A stretch of 64,000 bases of DNA from Paracandidimonas soli. Lineage in GTDB: Bacteria; Pseudomonadota; Gammaproteobacteria; Burkholderiales; Burkholderiaceae_B. Within the stretch, counting starts at the first letter, position 1, and each line of letters opens with the position of its first letter. The translations under genes were made by a program, and so were the position numbers. Positions 57,379 to 64,000 of this stretch are shown here, piece by piece. The stretch lies in the NCBI RefSeq assembly GCF_004342005.1, contig NZ_SMBX01000001.1:248001-312000 (forward strand), written 5' to 3'. The notes below the pieces were generated by a model. That model saw nothing but the letters and a program-made list of their open reading frames with translations, ran no database searches and had not been told where the DNA came from.

Positions 57379-58137
57379 GTGGAAGACGCAAGCCTGCTGC
57401 GCTATGCGCGGCACATCCTGCTGAACGAATTCGGCATCGAGGGCCAGGAACGCGTGCAGACCGCGCATGTCCTGGTGGTCGGTGCCGGAGGACTGGGGTC
57501 TCCGGCTGCGTTCTTCATGGCGTCGTCCGGGGTGGGAAAGCTGACGCTGGTCGATGACGATGTCGTCGATCTCAGCAATCTGCAGCGCCAGATCCTGCAT
57601 ACGACCGAGCGCGTGGGCCAACCCAAGGCGGAGTCCGGCAAACAGGCGCTGCATGCCCTGAATCCCGAGATCGAGATTGACGCCCGCGTGGAGCGCCTGG
57701 ACGATGCCGCGCTCGATACGCTGGTGGCGAAGGCCGACGTGGTGCTCGACTGCACCGACAATTTCACGACGCGCCATGCCATCAACCGCGCCTGCGTGCG
57801 GCATCGCAAGCCCCTGGTGTCCGGCGCCGCGATCCGGTTCGACGGGCAGGTCAGCGTCTTCGATATGCGCGACGATGCCGCGCCCTGCTACCACTGCCTG
57901 TTTCCCGAAGCCGAAGACGTCGCGCCCGACAATTGCGCCACGGTCGGCGTATTCGCGCCGCTGGTCGGCATGGTCGGCAGCATGCAGGCGGCAGAGGCGC
58001 TGAAGGTCATCACGGGCATCGGGCAGACCATGAAAGGCAGGCTGCTGATGCTGGACTCCCTCAATGCGCGCTGGCGCACGATCGGCATCGTGCGGGATAT
58101 GCAGTGTCCGGTCTGCGGCGGCAGACCCGCCGCTTGA
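57379..58137 (+). CDS. moeB: ThiF/MoeB-family sulfur-carrier adenylyltransferase
   Basis: A 252-aa E1-like enzyme. ATP-binding VLVVGAGGLGSPAAFFMAS, DLSNLQRQILH, LDCTDNFTTRHAIN and the conserved Cys in DNCATVGVFAPLVG are present, plus zinc-binding CYHC and CPVC pairs. It adenylates MoaD or ThiS; which one is not decided here. It starts with GTG one base after the ctpA stop, so it is coupled to ctpA, the usual order in Bordetella relatives. Confidence 0.92.
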   Translation: MEDASLLRYARHILLNEFGIEGQERVQTAHVLVVGAGGLGSPAAFFMASSGVGKLTLVDDDVVDLSNLQRQILHTTERVGQPKAESGKQALHALNPEIEIDARVERLDDAALDTLVAKADVVLDCTDNFTTRHAINRACVRHRKPLVSGAAIRFDGQVSVFDMRDDAAPCYHCLFPEAEDVAPDNCATVGVFAPLVGMVGSMQAAEALKVITGIGQTMKGRLLMLDSLNARWRTIGIVRDMQCPVCGGRPAA

Positions 58138-58230
58138 CGGAACCTTCCCGGCACGCCCGGGTCGTATGGATTCCCGGCATTTATTGTGACGATCTGTCGC
58201 ACGTTCGCACCGCGGCGATTTGACTCTGCC

Positions 58231-58236
58231 TATAAT
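58231..58236 (+). promoter_or_regulatory. Possible -10 element of the dacC operon
   Basis: A consensus TATAAT 36 bases before the dacC ATG, in the 135-base gap after moeB. No clear -35 hexamer at 16-18 bases. It would drive dacC-dat-ybeD-lipB. Confidence 0.35.
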
Positions 58237-58272
58237 GGTGCGCTTGTTCCGAACCGTTTTTTGCCATTATCC

Positions 58273-59508
58273 ATGCCACAGTTCCTGAACCGAATTTCCT
58301 TTTCCCGTCTTGCCGCCGGCGTCTGCATTGCCGGCGCGCTGGCCCTGCCGTCGCTGTCCGCCCACGCGCAAGCCGCGCCCGAGGCTCCGCCCGCCGCCGC
58401 GGCCCGGGGCAACGCGCCGCAGGCGCTGGTGGGGTCGCTGTCCGCCGTTCCCGCGCCCAGCCTGCCGGTCAAGGCCTGGCTGTCGCTGGATGCAAACAGC
58501 GGCCAGATCATTGCCGCGGAAAATATCGACGAGCGTATCGAGCCGGCATCGCTGACCAAGCTGATGGCAGCCTATCTGGTCTTCGAGGCGCTGGAAAGCA
58601 AGCGTCTCACGCTGGAACAGACCGTCAATGTGTCGGAGCAGGCCTGGCGCATGGAAGGCTCGCGCATGTTCATCAAGCCCAATACGCAGGTCTCTGTCCA
58701 TGACCTGCTGCAGGGCCTGATCGTGCAGTCCGGCAACGACGCCACGGTGGCGCTGGCCGAGGCCGTGGCAGGCAGCGAGTCCGCCTTCGTCGCACTGATG
58801 AACCAGGAGGCGCAGCGCCAGGGGCTGACTTCAACGAATTTCGTCAATTCCCCCGGCATGCCGGATCCCGACCACTTGACCACGGTGCGCGACCTGGGCA
58901 TCCTGGCGAAGAACCTGGTAATGCGTTTCCCGCAGTACACGCATTACTACAGCCAGAAAGAGTACACCTACAACAACATCAAGCAGAACAACCGCAACCG
59001 CCTGCTTTGGCTCGATCCCACCGTGGACGGCCTGAAGACGGGGCACACGCAGTCGGCCGGCTATTGCCTGGTCGCCACGGCCGTGCGCGATGGCCGCCGC
59101 GTCATTACCGTCGTCGTGGGCGCCAGCAACGATGCGGCCCGCGCCGAAAGCAGCCTGCGCCTGATGAACTGGAGTTTCCAAAATTTCGATACGCTGTCGC
59201 TGTTCGATGCCGAACATCCCGTCGTGCAGGCGCGCGTCTGGCAGGGCCAGGCGGAAACCGTGGGCCTGGGCGCCACGGAGCCCATGTGGGTGACGGTTCC
59301 GCGCGGCCAGGCGCAGCAGCTCAAGCCCGAGGCCATGTACGCCCAGCCGCTGGTCGCGCCGCTGCAGAAGGGCGCGCAGGTTGGATCGGTGGCGTTGACG
59401 CTCAACGGCCAGGTGCTTCGCAGCGAGCCGCTGTATGTTCTGAACGATGTGGCCGAGGCCGGCTTCTTCGGCCGTCTCTATGACAAGATAAGGTTGATGT
59501 TCGAATAA
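58273..59508 (+). CDS. dacC: D-alanyl-D-alanine carboxypeptidase (PBP5/6-like)
   Basis: A 411-aa class C low-molecular-mass penicillin-binding protein. Signal peptide to about residue 32 (SLSAHAQA). Active-site motifs are S93-L-T-K96, SGN (VQSGNDATVALAE) and KTG (DGLKTGHTQSAGY). The C-terminal domain ends with an amphipathic helix (FGRLYDKIRLMFE) that binds the membrane. It removes the terminal D-Ala from peptidoglycan stem peptides. The next gene, a D-amino acid transaminase, starts 2 bases after the stop. Confidence 0.95.
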   Translation: MPQFLNRISFSRLAAGVCIAGALALPSLSAHAQAAPEAPPAAAARGNAPQALVGSLSAVPAPSLPVKAWLSLDANSGQIIAAENIDERIEPASLTKLMAAYLVFEALESKRLTLEQTVNVSEQAWRMEGSRMFIKPNTQVSVHDLLQGLIVQSGNDATVALAEAVAGSESAFVALMNQEAQRQGLTSTNFVNSPGMPDPDHLTTVRDLGILAKNLVMRFPQYTHYYSQKEYTYNNIKQNNRNRLLWLDPTVDGLKTGHTQSAGYCLVATAVRDGRRVITVVVGASNDAARAESSLRLMNWSFQNFDTLSLFDAEHPVVQARVWQGQAETVGLGATEPMWVTVPRGQAQQLKPEAMYAQPLVAPLQKGAQVGSVALTLNGQVLRSEPLYVLNDVAEAGFFGRLYDKIRLMFE

Positions 59509-59510
59509 TC

Positions 59511-60374
59511 ATGATTGCAGATGTCGATGTCGATAGCCAGGTATGGCTGAATGGCGAATTCGTCCGCTTGGGCGACGCCAAGGTATCCGTGCTGGATCGC
59601 GGTTTCGTGTTCGGCGACGGCATCTACGAGGTGGTGCCCGTGTATCGCGGCAAGCCGTTCCGCATGGATGCGCATATTGCGCGCCTGCAGCGCAGCCTGG
59701 CCGAGATCCGCATCGAAACAGGCCGCACGGCGGATGACTGGAAGGCGCTGTTCCTGGAGGTGCTGCAGCGTTCCGGCATGGAGGATTGCATCGTCTATCT
59801 GCAGGTGACTCGCGGTGTGGCCAAGCGGGATCATCGCTTCCCGGCCGATGCCCGGCCAACGATCTTCTGCATGGCGTCGCCGCGCAAGCCGCCGTCCGCC
59901 CAGGCGCGCGAGCAAGGGCTGAGCGCGGTCGCCATGCCGGACCTGCGCTGGCTGAACTGTCACATCAAGTCGGTATCGCTGCTGGGCAATGTGCTGGCCA
60001 AGCAGCATGCGGTGGACTCGGGCGTGGACGAAGTCATCCAGTTTCGCGGCGACGCGCTGACCGAAGGCGCGTCCTGCAACATCTGGGTAGTGCGCAACGG
60101 CGAACTGCTGGCGCCGCGCCGCAATCACCTGATCCTGGAAGGCATACGCTACGGCCTGCTGGAAGAGCTGGCGCAAAAGGCGGGCATCACGCTGCGCGAA
60201 TGCATCGTGACGCGCAACGATGTGGATCATGCCGACGAGCTTCTGCTGTCTTCCGCCACGACGGAAGTGCTGCCCATTACCCGTTTCGAAGGGCGTCCGG
60301 TGGGCAAGGGCGTGCCCGGGCCGGTCTACCAGGCGCTGCGCGCCCGCTACGACGCCGTCCTGGCCGCCCTGTAA
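59511..60374 (+). CDS. dat: D-amino acid aminotransferase (class IV)
   Basis: A 287-aa PLP enzyme of fold type IV. FGDGIYEVVPVYRGKPFRMDAHIARL is the family start, the PLP lysine is in LNCHIKSVSLLGN, and EGASCNIWVV and the late SSATTEVLPITRF segments bind the cofactor phosphate. It converts D-alanine and 2-oxoglutarate to D-glutamate and pyruvate, or the reverse, fitting its place directly after a D-Ala carboxypeptidase. Branched-chain transaminase is less likely from context. Confidence 0.9.
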   Translation: MIADVDVDSQVWLNGEFVRLGDAKVSVLDRGFVFGDGIYEVVPVYRGKPFRMDAHIARLQRSLAEIRIETGRTADDWKALFLEVLQRSGMEDCIVYLQVTRGVAKRDHRFPADARPTIFCMASPRKPPSAQAREQGLSAVAMPDLRWLNCHIKSVSLLGNVLAKQHAVDSGVDEVIQFRGDALTEGASCNIWVVRNGELLAPRRNHLILEGIRYGLLEELAQKAGITLRECIVTRNDVDHADELLLSSATTEVLPITRFEGRPVGKGVPGPVYQALRARYDAVLAAL

Positions 60375-60463
60375 TTCCGGTTTCAGATCGAGCGTGAACT
60401 CAGGGGCGAAGCCCGCAAAGCGCACGCTCGATATGGAAATGGAATGAGTCCGGAGATGAGACT

Positions 60464-60739
60464 ATGAGAGAGATTTCCCCCGACGAATCCCTGATCGAGT
60501 ATCCCAGCGATTTTCCCATCAAGGTCATGGGCAAGTCGCATCCCGAGTTCGCGCAGGTCCTGACCGAGCTCGTCCTGCAGTACGATCCCGGGTTCGATGC
60601 CGCGACGGTGGAAATGCGGCCAAGCAAGGGCGGCAACTACATCGGGCTGACATTCACCGTGCGCGCGACGTCGCGCCAGCAGCTGGACGACCTGTACCGC
60701 GCGCTGCACGGCCATCCCATGGTTTCCATCGTACTGTAG
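60464..60739 (+). CDS. ybeD: DUF493/YbeD family protein
   Basis: A 91-aa protein with ferredoxin-like fold features ([15 protein letters not shown] near the start, [33 protein letters not shown] at the end) typical of YbeD. It stands between a D-amino acid transaminase and lipB, the usual place, 2 bases before the lipB ATG. The function is unknown; an effector-binding role in lipoate metabolism has been suggested. Confidence 0.93.
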   Translation: MREISPDESLIEYPSDFPIKVMGKSHPEFAQVLTELVLQYDPGFDAATVEMRPSKGGNYIGLTFTVRATSRQQLDDLYRALHGHPMVSIVL

Positions 60740-60741
60740 GC

Positions 60742-61395
60742 ATGTCGGATCCCGTTCAGCCCGAGCAGCACTGGCTGCGGTGCCCGGCGCCCTATATGCC
60801 GGTGTGGGAGGCCATGCGCGAATTCACCGCGCAGCGCAACGAGGCGACGCCGGACCAGATCTGGCTGGTGGAGCACGATCCCGTCTATACCCTGGGACAG
60901 GCGGGCAAGCCCGAGCACATCCTGAACAGCGCAGACATACCAGTCGTGCGCTGCGACCGCGGCGGACAGGTGACTTATCACGGGCCGGGGCAGATCGTTG
61001 CCTACAGCCTGATCGATCTGCGCCGGCTGAAGCTGTTCGTGCGCGAGTACGTGGCTGCGCTGGAAGATGCCGCCATCGATACGCTGGCGGACTTCGGCGT
61101 GCGGGGCGCATGTCGCAAGCCCGGCGCGCCCGGGGTCTATGTGCCGCAGCCGGAAGGCGATCTTGCCAAGATCGCTGCGCTGGGCATCAAGGTCAGCAAC
61201 GGCTGCACCTATCACGGCATGGCGCTCAACGTCGACATGGACCTGGCGCCCTTCCTGGGCATCAATCCCTGCGGCTACGAGGGCATGCGCACGGTGGACA
61301 TGGCGGCCTGCGGCGCGAGGGTGTCGTTGCGGGATGCGGGGGAGGGGTTGGCGAAAAACGTTCGACGGCGACTTTATGCAGATAGCGCCGCATGA
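60742..61395 (+). CDS. lipB: Octanoyl-[ACP]:protein N-octanoyltransferase
   Basis: A 217-aa Lip[21 protein letters not shown], the catalytic Lys in [14 protein letters not shown] and catalytic Cys in [18 protein letters not shown] are all present. It transfers octanoyl from ACP to lipoyl domains. The last residues are short and unusual for the family ([12 protein letters not shown]), and base composition changes here. lipA, normally the next gene, does not follow; see the region after 61395. Confidence 0.95.
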   Translation: MSDPVQPEQHWLRCPAPYMPVWEAMREFTAQRNEATPDQIWLVEHDPVYTLGQAGKPEHILNSADIPVVRCDRGGQVTYHGPGQIVAYSLIDLRRLKLFVREYVAALEDAAIDTLADFGVRGACRKPGAPGVYVPQPEGDLAKIAALGIKVSNGCTYHGMALNVDMDLAPFLGINPCGYEGMRTVDMAACGARVSLRDAGEGLAKNVRRRLYADSAA

Positions 61396-61755
61396 GAGCA
61401 CTCGGCGACTCTCTTTCACGAATGTAAATATATGTTGCCTGCGGTCTGCTGAGCACGGTAGCGGGTGTCGACGGTTTTTCCTTGTTTCGGGATGCGATTT
61501 CCCTCCTTGCCGTCATAGTTTTCCATGCTGCATGCATTAGCTCAAACGGGAACTTTCATGTGCTTCAAGTGAGCTGCTTCGGAAAAACCGATGCGCCTGT
61601 ATCAAAAATGCTTGTTTACGACTGCTGTTCTATTTTGCATCATCACTAGAACTTGTTCATCTGATAGCCGACGATATCTGCTTTTTCTTGCGTTGCTATG
61701 GCTGGATTTGGCGTTGTAACTGCATTTACTTGCTCATCTCATGGAAGAACCAGAC
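61396..61755 (+). other. Non-coding junction after lipB
   Basis: About 360 bases without a convincing gene in any frame. GC content is visibly lower than in the core genes to the left (T-rich stretches such as TTTTTCCTTG). No tRNA, att-like direct repeat, transposase remnant or terminator could be recognised. It probably contains the left boundary of an acquired segment and the promoter of the Bug gene. Confidence 0.5.
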
Positions 61756-62745
61756 ATGATAAAAACTAATCGCCGACAATTTTTGGCCACTGGCGTCGGC
61801 CTTGCTGCTGCCCCCATGTTTACGTACGCACAAACGTGGCCGTCGAAGCCCATCCGCATCGTGGCGGCCTATGCACCCGGTGGTTCGATTGACGCCATGG
61901 CTCGCTGGATCGGCAAATATTTTGAAACTGCCTTCAATGCGACGGCTGTGGTCGAGAACCTGAGCGGTGCTGGCGGTCGGATCGGCACACAGAATGTGGC
62001 CCGTTCGGCAGGCGATGGATACACGCTGATGGTGACCAGCTCCGCTGCCCATGGTGGCGCACCGGCTGTCTATCCCCGCGAGACGCTAGGCTACGATCCT
62101 ATTGGGCAATTCACGCACATCGCGCTCATCAGCAGCGCGCCGATCGCACTGATCGTGAGGGCTGACTCGCCCTACAAAACGCTAGCCGACTTGGTCAAGG
62201 ACAGGAAACAGTCCGGTAAGGCGGTGCTTTATGGATCTGGTGGAATTGGAGGTCTTGGGCACCTGAGCGGAGAGATGATGGGTCAACATCTCGGCTTGCG
62301 CATGGAGCATGTGCCGTATCGGGGATCTGTGCCTGCCATGCAAGACTTGCTTGGGAACAGTAATCTGGATGCGATCAGTGATAATTTGTCTTCCCATATG
62401 GGGCAAGTTCGCGCTGGCACCGTCCGTATTCTCGCGATGGCTTCGGAGAAACGATTCTCTGAGCTGCCTGATGTTCCGACCTTTGCCGAACAGGGGTATC
62501 CGGGCGTCATCGCCACTTCCTGGTATGGATTCAGCGGAAGCGCCGGTATTCCGCCTGAAATCGTGGCTCGCCTCAACCAGGCCGTGAATACGTGGACCCA
62601 GCAAGAGGATGTGCGAAAGTTCATCCTGGAAACGGCCATGACGCCTGAAGGCCGGATGTCCTCCGAAGAGTACACAAAGTTTGTTGAAAGCGAGATAGCA
62701 AAGTGGACTGCCGTAGTCAAGGAGTCCGGGATTGAGGTGGAGTAG
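61756..62745 (+). CDS. Bug/TctC family solute-binding protein with Tat-like signal
   Basis: A 329-aa periplasmic receptor. The signal has a twin arginine (TNRRQFLATGVGLAAAP), unlike the Sec signals of the other two Bug proteins in this window. The ligand loop NLSGAGGRIGTQNVARSAGDGYTL and PIRIVAAYAPGGSIDAMAR are family hallmarks. The ATG at 61756 follows GGAAGA; an ATG at 61741 is in frame. Codon use is less GC-biased than in the core genes. An FAD oxidoreductase gene follows after 95 bases. Confidence 0.9.
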   Translation: MIKTNRRQFLATGVGLAAAPMFTYAQTWPSKPIRIVAAYAPGGSIDAMARWIGKYFETAFNATAVVENLSGAGGRIGTQNVARSAGDGYTLMVTSSAAHGGAPAVYPRETLGYDPIGQFTHIALISSAPIALIVRADSPYKTLADLVKDRKQSGKAVLYGSGGIGGLGHLSGEMMGQHLGLRMEHVPYRGSVPAMQDLLGNSNLDAISDNLSSHMGQVRAGTVRILAMASEKRFSELPDVPTFAEQGYPGVIATSWYGFSGSAGIPPEIVARLNQAVNTWTQQEDVRKFILETAMTPEGRMSSEEYTKFVESEIAKWTAVVKESGIEVE

Positions 62746-62840
62746 GGTCTGGCAGGTCAGCCAACCCTGGTTCCAGTCCACGGTGCCAGGAAACAGGCGC
62801 CGCCCCGTCCTCGTTTGAATTCCTAAGGTCAAGAGTAGTC

Positions 62841-64000
62841 TTGAGTAAAACGGCATTGGTTCTCGGCGCCGGTATCGTCGGAACTTGTACTGCGATTCAT
62901 CTGGCGCTTCGAGGGTATTCGGTCACGCTGTTGGACCGCAAGGCTCCGGGAAGCGAGACATCCTATGGGAATTCCGGGATCATCCAGCGCGAGGCTGTTG
63001 AACCTTACGGTTTCCCGCAGGATCTTCGGATCCTGCGGGAAGCGGCTTTCAAGATCGGGGCGCGGGTCAATTACCACTTTGATGCATTGCCCGGACTGGC
63101 GCCAGATCTCTTGCGCTATTGGTCGAACTCGCGGCCTGGGCGCCATGCAAGGCTCTCGAAGCATCATGCCAAACTGATCGAGTGCTGTCTGGATGAGCAC
63201 GAGCTGCTCATCGGTATGTCGGGCGCTGGCGACCTGGTGGGCCAGGATGGGTTTCGCTTCGTTTACCGGAGCCAGGCGACAATGGATAGCGCAATTGATC
63301 GCGCGCAGCGGCTCGCACGGGAATATGGTGTGTCCTATTCGATTCAAGACCGCCATGCCATTGCGCAGTTGGAGCCAGCCTTGAAGCGAGAAGTCGCAGG
63401 CGCGCTCCATTGGCTCGACCCCTGGCGAATCAAGAACCCTGGGGAACTGGTGTCTCGGTATGCGGAGTTGTTTCTCCGGCAAGGGGGCCACATTGTGCAG
63501 GGCGATGCGAACACTTTGCATGCCACGAGTATGGGTTGGGGTGTGGCATCGGATGCGGGCAGAGTCGATGCAGAGGCTGCCGTCATTGCTTTAGGGCCTT
63601 GGTCGGCTGAACTTGCGAGAAAATTCGGGTACGGCTTCCCCTTGCTGCCCATTCGCGGTTATCACCGTCATTACCTGGGTACGGGGCCGCAATTGCCCAT
63701 GGTGGATGCAGACGGTGGATATATGATCGCCCCGATGCAGCAAGGCTGGCGCATTACAACCGGCGCCGAGTTCGCCAGGCTCGAAGCGCCTTCGACGCCT
63801 GTGCAACTGACGCGCGCGGAAATCCTGGCGCGCGAGTTGTTTGAACTGCCCCAAGCGGTCGAGTCTGAACCCTGGAGAGGTGCACGCCCCTGCATGGTCG
63901 ATCTGCTTCCGGTTATGGGAGCTGCGACTCGCCATCGTGGTCTTTGGTTCAATTTCGGCCACGCGCATCAGGGTTTTACACTGGGGCCAGTCAGCGGTCG
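62841..64000 (+). CDS. DadA-like FAD-dependent oxidoreductase, 3' end beyond window
   Basis: Open from the TTG at 62841 to the right edge, 386 residues, no stop reached. The N-terminus LVLGAGIVGTCTAIHLALRG is the FAD-binding GxGxxG, followed by TSYGNSGIIQREAVEPYGFP, the DadA pattern, and near the edge GLWFNFGHAHQGFTLGPVSG, the C-terminal FAD contact. It would deaminate a D-amino acid or oxidise a related amine. With the Bug receptor before it, it may form an uptake-and-oxidation pair for an amino-acid-like compound. No ATG lies near; AAGG is 12 bases before the TTG. Confidence 0.82.
   Translation, partial: MSKTALVLGAGIVGTCTAIHLALRGYSVTLLDRKAPGSETSYGNSGIIQREAVEPYGFPQDLRILREAAFKIGARVNYHFDALPGLAPDLLRYWSNSRPGRHARLSKHHAKLIECCLDEHELLIGMSGAGDLVGQDGFRFVYRSQATMDSAIDRAQRLAREYGVSYSIQDRHAIAQLEPALKREVAGALHWLDPWRIKNPGELVSRYAELFLRQGGHIVQGDANTLHATSMGWGVASDAGRVDAEAAVIALGPWSAELARKFGYGFPLLPIRGYHRHYLGTGPQLPMVDADGGYMIAPMQQGWRITTGAEFARLEAPSTPVQLTRAEILARELFELPQAVESEPWRGARPCMVDLLPVMGAATRHRGLWFNFGHAHQGFTLGPVSG

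Noticed and set aside
62746-62840. A further copy of the dispersed repeat (GGAAACAGGCGCCGCCCCG-like stretch)
   Set aside because: Only about a dozen bases resemble the repeat core and the diagnostic GCAAGCC...GCGTGGGGG part is missing.

Overview
The window looks like the chromosome of a GC-rich betaproteobacterium of the order Burkholderiales, most likely family Alcaligenaceae (Bordetella/Achromobacter relatives). This rests on the gene neighbourhoods gpsA-secB-grxC-rhodanese-gpmA-M23 peptidase-ctpA-moeB, dacC-dat-ybeD-lipB and coxBA-DUF2970-coxC / SURF1-SCO-ctaA-cyoE, a PhaM-type granule protein, three orphan Bug/TctC binding proteins, and a dispersed GC-rich repeat of a kind I recall from that group. 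No rRNA or tRNA gene was seen, so the genus cannot be fixed. Almost all of the window is conserved core chromosome.

Layout. 1-3.3 kb: end of a DUF4390 gene, the NtrY sensor kinase and a short NtrX-like regulator without an AAA+ domain. 3.3-7.4 kb (minus): a small accessory catabolic cluster (LysR regulator, amidohydrolase, unknown 116-aa protein, Rieske ferredoxin, Bug binding protein). 7.6-10.7 kb: BioC-like methyltransferase, comF, and rpoH under a perfect CIRCE operator, with a highly structured 3' UTR that may be a small RNA. 10.7-14 kb: CoA transferase, DUF488 protein, small membrane protein, TorF-type porin. 14.3-22.5 kb (minus): a caa3-type cytochrome c oxidase (coxB with a fused haem-c domain, coxA, coxC) plus haem A and assembly genes, with a perfect FNR-type box in front of coxB. 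22.7-31.8 kb: Nudix hydrolase, phaM, glmU, MFS exporter, two LPS-type glycosyltransferases, an Lrp regulator and glmS.

32-36 kb: a CigR-like exported protein, then soxF-soxY-soxZ, a cupredoxin and an OhrR-like regulator. 36-41 kb: HAD nucleotidase, argB, TlpA, then the dolP-diaA-yraN / rsmI cluster. 41.2-41.9 kb: a type II toxin-antitoxin pair with a readable promoter and operator. 42-49 kb: rlpA, rapZ, a 1313-aa FAD/Fe-S oxidoreductase and a Wzz-like protein. 49.4-58 kb: trmL, a Bug protein, gpsA, secB, grxC, rhodanese, gpmA, an EnvC-like M23 protein, ctpA and moeB. 58.2-61.4 kb: dacC, dat, ybeD and lipB. After lipB the base composition drops and an apparently acquired Bug receptor / DadA-like oxidoreductase pair sits where lipA would be expected; it runs off the right edge.

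The most interesting non-coding signals are the rpoH leader (CIRCE inside the promoter), the rpoH trailer (three stem-loops with anti-Shine-Dalgarno-like loops before a terminator), the FNR box of the oxidase operon, a phased inverted repeat between lrp and glmS, and three copies of the dispersed repeat, one of which lies in frame inside ctaA. Genes were called from translation, motifs and context only; no database search was possible.
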